Of a stretch of DNA of 59,474 bases, positions 17,017 through 26,319 are shown one piece after another; position 1 is the first letter of the stretch, and the number at the start of each line of letters is the position of its first letter. Location of the stretch: contig VGIW01000008.1 of NCBI GenBank assembly GCA_016867715.1, positions 1 to 59,474 on the forward strand, in the 5' to 3' direction. The notes beneath the pieces were generated by a model, which was given only the letters and a program-made list of their open reading frames with translations, had not been told where the DNA came from and did not search any database. The stretch comes from Candidatus Eisenbacteria bacterium (GTDB lineage Bacteria; Orphanbacterota; Orphanbacteria; Orphanbacterales; Orphanbacteraceae). Position numbers and translations under genes: made by a program.

Positions 17017-19272
17017 ATGGACGAACACCGAGAACTCTGGTGGAAATCGCCGACGGTCGAACTCGCGAAAGTCGAGCACCTCCGTCTTCCCGACGGTTTC
17101 ACGACCGCTCGCGGCGCGTGCATCCCCTCGATCCAGGTGAGCTTCGAATCGTGGGGCGTTCTGAACGAGCGCAAGAACAACGCGGTCCTCATCGCGCATC
17201 CCCTGACGGCCGATTGTCACGCGACCGGATCGTTCGCGGGCGAGCCTCCCGGATGGTGGGAAGGGGTGATCGGTCCCGGAAACTCGATCGACACGAACCG
17301 GTACTTCGTCGTCTGCCCGAACCTCCTCGGCGGATGCTACGGCACGACCGGTCCGCGCTTCCCGGCGCCGGACGGCGGCCCTTACCTCGATCGTTTCCCG
17401 CTTCTGTCTCCGAGCGACATGATGCGGGTCCAAAGTCTCTTCGTGAAGCAGCTCGGGATCGAGCGGCTCCGCATGGTCGTTGGACCGAGCATGGGCGGAA
17501 TGATCGCGTGGGAATGGGCGATCGAGGCGGGAGAGGATCTGGACCTCGCGGTGATCGTCGCCGCGCCGCTCCGCACGACCGCGTACCAGATCGGATTGAA
17601 CTGGCTGCAGAGACGCGGGATCGAGCTCGATCTTCGAGAAGACCCGGCGATGGCGGATTGGGGGCGGATGGTGGCGCGCGGCGTCGGAATGCTGAGCTAT
17701 CGCTCTCCGGTCGGACTCGAGGAGAAGTTCGGCCGCGTGTGGTTCCGCGAGCCCGGCTCCGTGCTCGGGGAGCGCGGGATGTTCAACATCGAGTCGTGGC
17801 TCCGTCATCACGGAAAGCGGATCGTCCGCCGCTTCGATCCGTATACGTATCTTCTCTTCAGCCGCGCGATGGACCTCCACGATATCGGCGAGGGGCGGGG
17901 CGGGCTCATCGCGGCGCTCGACCGCGTGCGATGCCGCGTGCTCGTCGTCGGTGTGAGCAGCGACAACCTCTACCCGCCGGCCGAGGTCCATCAGGGGGCG
18001 GACGTTCTCCGTCATCTCGGGAAGCCGGTCGAGTACGCGGAGATCCGCTCGCCGCACGGGCACGACGCCGTGTTCATCGAAACACGGCCGATCGGAGCGT
18101 GCATCCGCGGGCTCCTCGAACGGGAACCGAGGATCGTGCCGACGCCGGCGGAGCGGGAAATCCGCGTCGTGCGAATCGGGATTCTCGGGGCGGGGCGCGT
18201 GGCTTCCTTGTTCGCGCGACTCCTCGCGGATCGGCACGAGGTAACCCGTCGCGAGTACGGGCTCGAGTTCGTCGTCGCCGCCGTCGCGGACACCGACCCG
18301 GAGAAGAGACCCGGGCCCGAGTTCGAGGGGGCTGATTTCGGACGCGACCCGGAGGCGCTCGTCCGAAGAAAGGACATCGACGCGCTCGTCGAGGCGACGA
18401 GCGGAACGGACGCCCATAGGATCATCGAACAGGCGATCGAGCGGCGGCTTCCGGTCGTCACACCGAACAAGTCCCTTGTTCACGAGCACGGCGCGCGACT
18501 CGAATCGCTCGCCCTCGAACGCGGCGTGCGGCTCGCCTATCAGAACGCGATCTCCGCCGGTTGGCCGCTCCTCTACGCGATCGAGCGCCCGCTCGGCGGC
18601 ATCGTTGTTTCGTCGATCGAGGCGATTCTTTCCTCCGCGGCCGGCGCCGCCCTCGAGCGGATCGAATCGGGAGCGACGTTCGACGAGGCGACCCGCTTTC
18701 TCCGCGAGGAAGGCTTCTCGGAGTTCGACCCGGAGCTCGACACGTCCGGCTGGGACTCCGCGCAGAAGCTCGCCGTTCTCCTCTCGCGCGCCGAGGAAGC
18801 GCGCATCACCGCTTCCGATCTGTTCGTGAAGGGAATCGAGACGATCGACCCGGTGCTCGCGCGGGCGGCAATCCCGCTCGGTCTTCGCGTGCGGCTCGTC
18901 GCGATCTATCGCTCTCTTGCGGAAGGACTCGAGGCCGGCGTTCTCCCGGCGGCAGTCCCCGCGGAAGGGCACCTCGGTTCGGTTCGAGCCGAAGATAACG
19001 TGGTGATCCTGCGGAGCGGCGAGGGGGGCGAAATGGTTTACATCGGAAAAGGACGCGGGAGTCTTCCCGTCGCAACGGCCGTCTTCAACGACCTCGTCGG
19101 CCTCTTTCACCCGAGCCGGAGCTGGACCGGGCAATTCCCCCGCCCGCCGAGAAAGCCGGCCCCGCCGCGCTTCGAACGGCATCTCGCCATGCGGGACGGA
19201 ACAGCGTTCTTTTCGGATGCTCCCGCGCCGGGTTCCGTCCCCGTTCTCGATTCGTTCTTGGCGAGCGGATGA
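17017..19272 (+). CDS. bifunctional homoserine O-acetyltransferase (MetX-like)-homoserine dehydrogenase fusion
   Basis: 751 residues. Residues about 20-370 are an alpha/beta-hydrolase of the MetX type, with nucleophile Ser158 in VVGPSMGGMIAW, acid Asp316 in VSSDNLYPP, His349 in SPHGHDAVF, and LLGGCYGTTGPR near 103-114. After a short linker, residues about 384-730 are a homoserine dehydrogenase: Rossmann RIGILGAGRVASL (386-398), VVTPNKSLV and a catalytic-domain core around EGFSEFDPELDTSGWDSAQKLAVL. There is no C-terminal ACT domain. The two activities are consecutive steps: aspartate semialdehyde to homoserine, then acetylation into methionine synthesis. The fusion would channel homoserine to methionine. 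Succinyl transfer instead of acetyl is possible. Confidence 0.9.
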   Translation: MDEHRELWWKSPTVELAKVEHLRLPDGFTTARGACIPSIQVSFESWGVLNERKNNAVLIAHPLTADCHATGSFAGEPPGWWEGVIGPGNSIDTNRYFVVCPNLLGGCYGTTGPRFPAPDGGPYLDRFPLLSPSDMMRVQSLFVKQLGIERLRMVVGPSMGGMIAWEWAIEAGEDLDLAVIVAAPLRTTAYQIGLNWLQRRGIELDLREDPAMADWGRMVARGVGMLSYRSPVGLEEKFGRVWFREPGSVLGERGMFNIESWLRHHGKRIVRRFDPYTYLLFSRAMDLHDIGEGRGGLIAALDRVRCRVLVVGVSSDNLYPPAEVHQGADVLRHLGKPVEYAEIRSPHGHDAVFIETRPIGACIRGLLEREPRIVPTPAEREIRVVRIGILGAGRVASLFARLLADRHEVTRREYGLEFVVAAVADTDPEKRPGPEFEGADFGRDPEALVRRKDIDALVEATSGTDAHRIIEQAIERRLPVVTPNKSLVHEHGARLESLALERGVRLAYQNAISAGWPLLYAIERPLGGIVVSSIEAILSSAAGAALERIESGATFDEATRFLREEGFSEFDPELDTSGWDSAQKLAVLLSRAEEARITASDLFVKGIETIDPVLARAAIPLGLRVRLVAIYRSLAEGLEAGVLPAAVPAEGHLGSVRAEDNVVILRSGEGGEMVYIGKGRGSLPVATAVFNDLVGLFHPSRSWTGQFPRPPRKPAPPRFERHLAMRDGTAFFSDAPAPGSVPVLDSFLASG

Positions 19273-19307
19273 GTTTCCGCATCGCGGAAACGCGAGTCGG
19301 ACTCGCG
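19273..19307. terminator. paired hairpins between convergent genes
   Basis: GTTTCCG (19273-19279) pairs with CGGAAAC (19285-19291), and CGCGAG (19291-19296) pairs with CTCGCG (19302-19307). No U-tract follows. Position right after the fusion-gene stop and ahead of the convergent RND gene end suggests a bidirectional transcription barrier. Confidence 0.4.
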
Positions 19308-19369
19308 AGCATGAAGAAACGGTTCCGCTCGATCGCGCGAGCATCCGCCAAGGAAGAACCGGCCCCGTC

Positions 19370-22300
19370 TCACCTCGGGCGAAAGCCGCGGCGAACCTTC
19401 CGCTGGAAACCCTCCATGTACAAATAAAAGACGGGCGTGACGAAGAGCGTCAGGAACTGCGAGAAGAGAAGCCCTCCCACGACCGCGAGGCCGAGGGGCT
19501 GTCTCGACTCCGCTCCCGCTCCGTATCCGACGGCGATCGGCAGAGTGCCCATCAGCGCGGACATGGTGGTCATCATGATCGGACGAAAACGGATGAGACA
19601 CGCCTGGAAGATCGCTTCCTCGGGGTTCTTCCCTTCCGTTCGCTCCGCCTCCAGCGCGAAGTCGATCATCATGATTCCGTTCTTCTTCACGAGGCCCACG
19701 AGCATGATGACGCCCACGAACGCATAGATGCTGAGCTCCACACGGAAAGCAAGGAGCGTGAGAAGGGCGCCGAAGCCCGCGAACGGGAGAGCCGAGAGGA
19801 TCGTGATCGGATGGATGAAGCTTTCGTAGAGGATTCCGAGCACGAGGTAGATGACAAGAACTGCGACGAGAAGGAGAATCCCGAGGCCTCGCACGGAGGA
19901 TTGAAAGGCCTGGGCGGTCCCCTGAAAGCTCGTCACGATCGTCGGCGGAAGGACGTCGCGCGCAAGCTCCTGCACGCGCCCCACCGCCTCTCCGAGGGCG
20001 ACGCCCGGTTCGAGATTGAACGAGATCGTCACGGCGGGGAGCTGGCCGAGATGGTTCACCGATGAAGGTCCGACCGACTCGGTGATGTCCGCCAGCGCGC
20101 CGAGCGGGACCAGACGCCCTTTCGAGGAACGAACGTACAGCGTCGAGAAGGTCGCCGGATCCAGGCGATATTCGGGAAGCAGCTCGAGAATCACCGCATA
20201 TTGGTTGTTCGGCGCGTAGATCGTCGAGATCTGGCCCGAAGCGAAAGCATTCCGGAGCGTCTCCTCCACCTGGCGGGCCGAAACCCCGAGGGCCGAGGCT
20301 CGATCTCGATCGATATCGATGTTCACCTGCGGGTTCCGGATTCTGAGATCGCTCGTGACGTCCGTGAGGCCCGGCAGATCGCGCATGCGCCTCTCGAGAT
20401 CGCCGGCGCTCGCGTACAACTCGTCGGTATCCGCCCCTTGAAGTGTGAATTGATATTGGCTCTTCGTGAGCTGTCCACCGATCCGAAGCGGCGGCGGATT
20501 CTGAAGGAACACTCGGATTCCCGGAATTCGGCCGAGCTTCGGCCGGAGCTTCTCGATGATCTCTTCCGGCGAAAGCGATCTCTCCGCGCGCGGCTTCAGG
20601 CGAACGAAGAAAACTCCCTGCGTGCTCGATCCGGTCGCTCTCCCTCCTCCCCCGACGTTCGACATGAACGCCTCGACGTTCGGGTCTTCGGCGAGGATGG
20701 CCGCCGCCGTCTTCTGGTACCGCACCATCGTCTCGAACGAGGTTCCTTCCTGAGATTCCGTAGCGCCGAAGAGCTGACCCGTATCCGCGTTCGGCATGAA
20801 GCCCTTCGGGATCGCCTGGAAGAGGAAGATGCTGAGAACGAGAACGAGCGCGGAGTAGGCGAGCGTGATCCGGCGATGACGAAGAGACCAGGCAAGTCCC
20901 CTTTCGTAGACGGCGAGCATCGCTTGGAAGGCGCGCTCGGAGGCGGCATAGAGCCGTCCGTGTCGGCTCTCTCCGGACGCCTTCAAGAAGCGGCTCGCCA
21001 TCATCGGCGTCAGCGTGAGCGACACGAAGCCGGAGATCAGGATCGCGACCGCGATCGTCACGGAGAACTCCTGGAACAGACGCCCGAGGATGCCGCCCAT
21101 GAAGAGGACCGGGATGAAGACGGCGACGAGGGAGAAGGTCATCGAGAGAATCGTGAACCCGACCTCGCGGGAACCGTTTCGAGCGGCCTCGAAAGGGGTT
21201 TCGCCCTTCTCCATGTGACGCACGATGTTTTCGAGCATGACGATCGCGTCGTCCACGACGAAACCGAGCGAAAGAGTGAGCGCCATCAGCGAGAGGTTGT
21301 CCAAACTGAAACCGAGCAGCCGCATCGCCGCGAAGGAACCGGCGATCGAGAGCGGAAGAGCCAGAGATGGGATGAGGGTGGCAGAAAGATTCCGAAGAAA
21401 GAGGAAGATCACGACGACGACGAGCACGAGCGTGAGGAGCAGTGTGAACTTCACGTCCCGCACCGATTCCTGGATCGACTCGGACCGGTCGAAGAGCACG
21501 TGCATCGAAACTGCGCCGGGGAGCTTCTCGCGGAAGCTCGGAAGGAGATCGCGCACGGCCCTCGTCACCTGCATGGTGTTCGTTCCCGGCTGGCGCTGCA
21601 CGGCGAGAACGATCGCGCGCTGATCGACATACCACGCGGCGATCTTGTCGTTCTGCACTCCGTCCAAGACGCGCCCGACATCCTCGAGGCGCACCGGACT
21701 GCCGTTCCGATAAGCCACGATGACCGGCCGGTAGGCTTCCGCTTCCATCAGGCGCCCGCTCGACTGGATCGTAAAGGCGGTCGCCCGCCCGTCGAGAAAG
21801 CCGGTGGGGAGGTTCACGTTTGCGGCGCGGATCGCGTTTTCCACCTCGTCGATTCCGATCCCCCGGCTCGCTAGCGCCGCCGGATCGAGCTGCACACGAA
21901 CCGCGTATTTCTGCGATCCGAAGACGAGAACTTGCGCCACCCCGTTCACCATCGAGATCCGCTCGGCGAGCATCGTCTCTCCGAACTCGTTGAGGGCGTA
22001 GAGCGGAAGGGTCGCGGACGTGAGCGAGATGTAAAGGATCGGTTGATCCGCCGGGTTCACCTTGCGGTACGACGGCGGTGCGGGCATGTCGGGCGGGAGT
22101 TGGCGCAGCGCGGCGGCGATCGCGGCCTGCACGTCCTGCGCCGCCGCGTCGAGATCTCGCCCAAGATCGAACTGGAGCGTGATCTGCGAGACGCCGAGCG
22201 AGTTGGTCGAGTTCATCGACTCGAGGCCGGCGATCGTGGAGAACTGCCGCTCGAGCGGGGTGGCGACCGAGGAGGCCATCGTCTCGGGGGAAGCGCCCGG

Positions 22301-22453
22301 AAGGGACGCTGAAACTTGAAGCGTTGGGAAATCGACGTTGGGAAGATCGCTCACCGGAAGCGATCGATATCCGACCGCGCCGAAGGCGAGGATGCCGAGC
22401 ATGACGAGAGTCGTCATCACCGGCCTTCGGATGAAGAGCTCGGAGAAGTTCAT
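19370..22453 (-). CDS. RND multidrug efflux pump, inner-membrane transporter (HAE1 family)
   Basis: 1027 residues, the standard AcrB/MdtB/MdtC length. N-terminal MNFSELFIRRPVMTTLVML is the typical TM1 entry. The proton-relay aspartates are in GFVVDDAIVMLENIVRHME (TM4), and the two repeated six-TM bundles are separated by large periplasmic porter loops (LPNVDFPTLQVSASLPGAS, PADQPILYISL). It exports hydrophobic compounds in exchange for protons, in a complex with the MFP and outer-membrane channel encoded just upstream. A 4-base overlap with the MFP gene indicates coupled translation. Sequence alone cannot name the substrate. No regulator gene is adjacent. Confidence 0.96.
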   Translation of the reverse strand: MNFSELFIRRPVMTTLVMLGILAFGAVGYRSLPVSDLPNVDFPTLQVSASLPGASPETMASSVATPLERQFSTIAGLESMNSTNSLGVSQITLQFDLGRDLDAAAQDVQAAIAAALRQLPPDMPAPPSYRKVNPADQPILYISLTSATLPLYALNEFGETMLAERISMVNGVAQVLVFGSQKYAVRVQLDPAALASRGIGIDEVENAIRAANVNLPTGFLDGRATAFTIQSSGRLMEAEAYRPVIVAYRNGSPVRLEDVGRVLDGVQNDKIAAWYVDQRAIVLAVQRQPGTNTMQVTRAVRDLLPSFREKLPGAVSMHVLFDRSESIQESVRDVKFTLLLTLVLVVVVIFLFLRNLSATLIPSLALPLSIAGSFAAMRLLGFSLDNLSLMALTLSLGFVVDDAIVMLENIVRHMEKGETPFEAARNGSREVGFTILSMTFSLVAVFIPVLFMGGILGRLFQEFSVTIAVAILISGFVSLTLTPMMASRFLKASGESRHGRLYAASERAFQAMLAVYERGLAWSLRHRRITLAYSALVLVLSIFLFQAIPKGFMPNADTGQLFGATESQEGTSFETMVRYQKTAAAILAEDPNVEAFMSNVGGGGRATGSSTQGVFFVRLKPRAERSLSPEEIIEKLRPKLGRIPGIRVFLQNPPPLRIGGQLTKSQYQFTLQGADTDELYASAGDLERRMRDLPGLTDVTSDLRIRNPQVNIDIDRDRASALGVSARQVEETLRNAFASGQISTIYAPNNQYAVILELLPEYRLDPATFSTLYVRSSKGRLVPLGALADITESVGPSSVNHLGQLPAVTISFNLEPGVALGEAVGRVQELARDVLPPTIVTSFQGTAQAFQSSVRGLGILLLVAVLVIYLVLGILYESFIHPITILSALPFAGFGALLTLLAFRVELSIYAFVGVIMLVGLVKKNGIMMIDFALEAERTEGKNPEEAIFQACLIRFRPIMMTTMSALMGTLPIAVGYGAGAESRQPLGLAVVGGLLFSQFLTLFVTPVFYLYMEGFQRKVRRGFRPR

Positions 22454-23652
22454 CGAACCGCCGCTCCGGCCGGTTCCGCTTCGGACTTCACGGCGACCTT
22501 CGCTCCGGGAAAGAGCCGGATCTGGCCTTCGGTGACGACCTTTTCGCCCGCGCGCACGCCCTCCTCGATGACGACTCCTCCGTTCCAGCGCGCCCCCGTC
22601 CGGACCGGGCGAAGCTCGGCCGTGTCGCCCGGCCCGACGATGAACACATAGCTCCCCTGTTGACCGGTCTGGATCGCTTCCTCGGGAAGGAGGACCGCGC
22701 CCTTCTCCGTCGCGAGCGTGAGCTTCACGTCGACGAACTGCCCCGGCCAGAGAGTGCGCTTCTCGTTCGGAAACGTCGCCTTGAGAAGGATCGTGCCGGT
22801 CGCCTCATCGGCGGCGTTGTCGAGAAACGTCAGCTCCCCCTCGCCCGCGGACGCAGTCTCGCCGGGGAGCGAAGCCTCCACGCGCAGCGTTCCCTCGTCC
22901 GCGTGCCGGCGGATCGCGGAGAGCCTTCGCTCGGGAACGGAGAAGCCCACGTAAACGGGCGTGATCTGATGGATCACGACGAGAGGGCTCTCGTCGTTCG
23001 CTCGGACCAAGTTGCCCGGGTGAACGAGGATGTCCCCCGCGCGGCCTCCGATCGGCGCGCGAATCGAGCAGAAGTCCAGATTGAGGCGCGCGGTTTCGAG
23101 GGCCGCCTCGTCCGCGCGCACGGCCGCCCTCCACGCTTCGGCGTCGGCGAGAGCCTCGTCGTATTGCTTCCTCGTGACGTAGCCTTTCTCGACGAGGTCC
23201 GCATAGCGCTGAGCGGTCGCCTCCGCGCTCGCCGCGCGCGCCGCGTCTCTCGCGGAATCGGCCTCCGCCTGCCGAAGCGCCGCCTCGAAAGGACGCCGAT
23301 CGACTACGAAGAGAAGATCTCCGCGCCGCACTTCCGCGCCCGGTTCGAAGACCGCGCGCTCGATCTCTCCCGCGATCCGCGGGCGAACCGAGACCGCGCG
23401 GTACGCCTCCACAGTCCCGATCGTTTTCACTTCAAGGGGAACGTCCGCACGCACCGCCTCGCGGACGACGACCGGAGCCGCCGGGCGCTCGTGCGGCGTC
23501 CCGGCTTCCCGGCCTTCTCCGCCTCCACACCCTTGAAACACGAATGAACAGACGATGAGCAACGGAAACAGCGCGTCGCCGCCGTGCCCGCGTTCGGATC
23601 GACGACCGCGGTTTTGCAGATCTTGCGGACGCGCGAATGGGAATCGACTCAT
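22450..23652 (-). CDS. RND efflux periplasmic adaptor (membrane fusion) lipoprotein
   Basis: 400 residues. The N-terminal hydrophobic stretch ends in a lipobox-like SFVFQGCGGG, so it is likely anchored as a lipoprotein. HlyD-type order is visible: barrel-sandwich half (GTVEAYRAVSVRPRIAGEI, FEPGAEVRRGDLLFVVD), an Ala/Glu-rich helical hairpin (about 130-200), the second lipoyl half (CSIRAPIGGRAGDILVHPG), beta-barrel and membrane-proximal domains. It bridges the RND pump and TolC-like channel. The gene starts 2 bases after the channel gene's stop. A long N-terminal run of Arg/Gln before the hydrophobic part may mean the true start is a little further in. Confidence 0.94.
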   Translation of the reverse strand: MSRFPFARPQDLQNRGRRSERGHGGDALFPLLIVCSFVFQGCGGGEGREAGTPHERPAAPVVVREAVRADVPLEVKTIGTVEAYRAVSVRPRIAGEIERAVFEPGAEVRRGDLLFVVDRRPFEAALRQAEADSARDAARAASAEATAQRYADLVEKGYVTRKQYDEALADAEAWRAAVRADEAALETARLNLDFCSIRAPIGGRAGDILVHPGNLVRANDESPLVVIHQITPVYVGFSVPERRLSAIRRHADEGTLRVEASLPGETASAGEGELTFLDNAADEATGTILLKATFPNEKRTLWPGQFVDVKLTLATEKGAVLLPEEAIQTGQQGSYVFIVGPGDTAELRPVRTGARWNGGVVIEEGVRAGEKVVTEGQIRLFPGAKVAVKSEAEPAGAAVR

Positions 23653-23654
23653 TT

Positions 23655-25148
23655 CTATTCGTCCTTCCCGGCGCCGGTTTCCTTCTCCATCCGCGCTCCC
23701 GCGGACGAGGAGATCGGCTCGCCGACGGCGCGTGTGAGCCGCGCGAGCGAGAGGAACCAGTCCGACCGCGCGCGGACACGCTCCGCGCGGGCGTTCTCGA
23801 GCGCGCTCTGGGCGGCCATAAGATCGAGCACGCTCCCCACTCCGGATCGATAGCGACCGAGAGCGACGTCGTGCGACTCCGAGGCGCTCTTCACGAGATC
23901 CTCGCTCGCCCGTACCCGCGTTCCGGCGGTCCTAAAGTCGTAGTAGCTCGTCCACACATCGAGAACGACGGCTTGCTCCGCCTCGCGGAGCCGCGCCTCC
24001 GCGGCCGCCGCGTCCGCCTCCGCCTCGAAGCGGGCGTACCGGTGCGAGAAGCCCGTGAAAAGCGGGAAACGAACCGAGAGAAGACCGCGGTAGATGTCGT
24101 CGTATTCGTCCGGATCTCCCGCGTAGCTTCGTTCCGCGCCGGCGGAGAGAGTCAATCTCGGGAGACCATCGGCTCGGACTTTGCGCGAATGAGCGCGCGC
24201 TTGGAGCGCACGGGCGCGCGCCGCCGCAAGGTCCGGCCGCGCGGCGAGCGCCTTCTCCAAGTAGCGATCGATCCCCTCGAGCACAGGATCGGACGGAAGC
24301 TCCTCGGGCGGGAGAGCGGCATCGAAATCGGTGTTCGCGGAGAGGCCCATCGCCGTCGCGAGCACGCCGCGCGTCGTCAAGGTTTCTCCCCGAAGCTCCT
24401 CGACGGCGAGCGCCGCCTGCGAGAGAGCGGTTCGCGCCTGGAGAACGTCGGCGATCGTCGCGAGTCCCGAGCGATGGCGCTCCTCAGCGGCCTCGAAGCC
24501 GACGCGCGCCTCCTCGAGCGTGGAGAGCTTCGCTTCGAGCAGCGCCTTCGCGGCCACGTAGCCGTAGTACGCTTGCTGCACGCGAAGCGCCGCGTCCTGA
24601 ATCGCCGCGTTGTGCATCCACCCCGCCGCCAAGAGCGCCTGCCGCGATTCGTCGATCGATGCCCCTCGCCCGCCGAAATCGTAAAGGAGATACGCGAGAT
24701 CAGCCGATGCGCCGTACGTCTCTCGATCGTTCTCGGATCCGTCCGAGGAGAAGGTTCTCGCGCGGGCGGCCTCCGCTCCAAGATGAACCGAAGGGTATCG
24801 ATCGGCGAGCGAGCCGCCGTACGCCGCCGCCGCCGAGCGCGCGTCTTCCCACGCCTCGCGCGTTTCGGCGCTGTTTCGAAGGGCGATGTCGACGATGTCG
24901 GCGAGCGTCCACTCCCGCGCGAGAGAGAGAAGCTCGGGCGGGATCTCCGGCGCTCGGGCGGCGAGGGAAGGCGCGGAAGCGCGCGGGGGCGTCCACGGAA
25001 TCTGAGGAGCGGGGGACGCGCCCGGAACCCCGCGAACCGACGGGGGGTGATGCGCGCACCCGAGAACGAAGGCGAAGAAGAGAAGAAGAGAAACGGCGAG
25101 AGCCGTTCGGTTCTCTCTTCCCCTCGCGTCGCTCGTCGTCTTTCTCAT
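23655..25148 (-). CDS. TolC-family outer-membrane efflux channel lipoprotein
   Basis: 497 residues from the ATG at 25148, selected because it opens a clear lipoprotein signal (LLLFFAFVLGCAHH). The open frame extends 158 codons further, but that part is Arg/Ser-rich antisense of the neighbouring gene. Two outer-membrane-factor repeats are present, each long and Ala/Leu/Glu/Arg-rich with the recurring pattern LADIVDIALRNSAETREAWED and RPDLAAARARALQARAH. First gene of a TolC-MFP-RND operon (2-base gap, then a 4-base overlap), so it forms the exit duct of the complex. Confidence 0.93.
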   Translation of the reverse strand: MRKTTSDARGRENRTALAVSLLLFFAFVLGCAHHPPSVRGVPGASPAPQIPWTPPRASAPSLAARAPEIPPELLSLAREWTLADIVDIALRNSAETREAWEDARSAAAAYGGSLADRYPSVHLGAEAARARTFSSDGSENDRETYGASADLAYLLYDFGGRGASIDESRQALLAAGWMHNAAIQDAALRVQQAYYGYVAAKALLEAKLSTLEEARVGFEAAEERHRSGLATIADVLQARTALSQAALAVEELRGETLTTRGVLATAMGLSANTDFDAALPPEELPSDPVLEGIDRYLEKALAARPDLAAARARALQARAHSRKVRADGLPRLTLSAGAERSYAGDPDEYDDIYRGLLSVRFPLFTGFSHRYARFEAEADAAAAEARLREAEQAVVLDVWTSYYDFRTAGTRVRASEDLVKSASESHDVALGRYRSGVGSVLDLMAAQSALENARAERVRARSDWFLSLARLTRAVGEPISSSAGARMEKETGAGKDE

Positions 25149-25278
25149 GATTCCCCGGGCCGCGCCGATCTTCGCGACGTTCCCCGGCTTCCGCCCGCTC
25201 CTTGCGGACAATGGCATCATGCTATGCCTCGACGGCGAGTCGCGCAACCGGGCTCGCACGTCCCGCGGCCGGCCGCGG

Positions 25279-26280
25279 CTACACCGCGCTTCGCAACGCG
25301 AGCTCCCGGGGATAAGGCGCGAGATACGCCTGCGCTTCCACCCATGCGTGCCCGAGCCGCCGGAGATGATGATTGAGCAGCGTGAGAGCCGTGATGAGGG
25401 GAACGTGTCCCGCCCGATACTCCCCGATGATATCGTGAAGCTCCGCCTTGTCCGCCGCGTCGAGCTCATCCTTGAGAAAGCCGGCCAGATGTTGAAGAAC
25501 GTTCGTGTGGCGCCCGGGAGAGGCAACCCGTTTGAGTCCGGCCATGAGGTCCGTTTCGTAGCGCGCGAGAAGCTCGTCGATCGGGAGGAGACCTGCCTCC
25601 GCGACAAGCTTCCCGAGGACACGGTAGTGCTCCGGACTATGCGCGAGAAGAAGGAGCTTGTGCGCGGTGTGAAACGCGATCACGTCGCGCGCCTTCGGCC
25701 CAGATGCTTTAAGATTCAACCAGCGATCGTAGGCGTAGATTCGCGCGATGAAGTTCTCGCGGAGTCTTGGATCGCGAAGGCGTCCCTCCTCCTCGACCGG
25801 GAGAAGCGGATTCCGCTCGAGCAGCGCTTCGGCGAACATCCCGACGCCGTCCTTCGACGGCACGTTGTTTGCGTCGTAGATCCGCACGCGCTCCATTCCG
25901 CACGACGGCGAGTCCTTCTTGAGCACGTACCCGCGAAGGTCCCAGCCGGTGATTTCAGCCGACTTGTCTCGCGCGTACTCTCTCATCTTTTCCGTATGGT
26001 CGGCTCCGGAGCGCACCCCCACGAGACGGATCTCGCCGGCTCGTCTCTCCAATTGAATCGATTCCCTCGGCGTGCCGAGCCCGATGTCGACTTCCGGGCA
26101 GACCCGGATCCACTCGACGTAATCCCCGAGGACGCGGACGAGAAAGTCGTCCTTCTTGTGTCCGCCGTCGAAGCGAACGAGGTCTCCGAGAAGACAGGAG
26201 CTGATTCCGAGACGGAGCTTCTGTTTCAACGGCGCGGCGTCGGAGCCGTCGGCGGCGGTTCGGTTCGCTGGTTGCGGCAT
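25279..26280 (-). CDS. DUF523 (TudS-like)-DUF1722 (YbgA-like) protein
   Basis: 333 residues. The N-terminal domain (about 20-165) is DUF523, the family of thiouracil desulfurase TudS, with three candidate iron-sulfur Cys in GISSCLLG, RVCPEV and DSPSCGMERV. The C-terminal domain (about 170-325) is DUF1722, the YbgA family, with AFHTAHKLLLLAHSPEHYR and a helical rest. In E. coli ybgA also sits beside the photolyase gene, and here the photolyase gene is directly upstream (39-base gap, same strand). The association suggests a link to damaged or modified nucleobases; that is inference. Confidence 0.88.
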   Translation of the reverse strand: MPQPANRTAADGSDAAPLKQKLRLGISSCLLGDLVRFDGGHKKDDFLVRVLGDYVEWIRVCPEVDIGLGTPRESIQLERRAGEIRLVGVRSGADHTEKMREYARDKSAEITGWDLRGYVLKKDSPSCGMERVRIYDANNVPSKDGVGMFAEALLERNPLLPVEEEGRLRDPRLRENFIARIYAYDRWLNLKASGPKARDVIAFHTAHKLLLLAHSPEHYRVLGKLVAEAGLLPIDELLARYETDLMAGLKRVASPGRHTNVLQHLAGFLKDELDAADKAELHDIIGEYRAGHVPLITALTLLNHHLRRLGHAWVEAQAYLAPYPRELALRSAV

Positions 26281-26319
26281 CGTTTTCCCCCGAGGATTTC
26301 GGAAGGAGCGTTCTCGGCT

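Noticed and set aside
15967-19344. 1125-codon minus-strand open frame across the thioesterase, ACT and fusion genes
   Set aside because: Composition is that of an antisense shadow; the plus-strand genes beneath it have full family motifs and ribosome sites.
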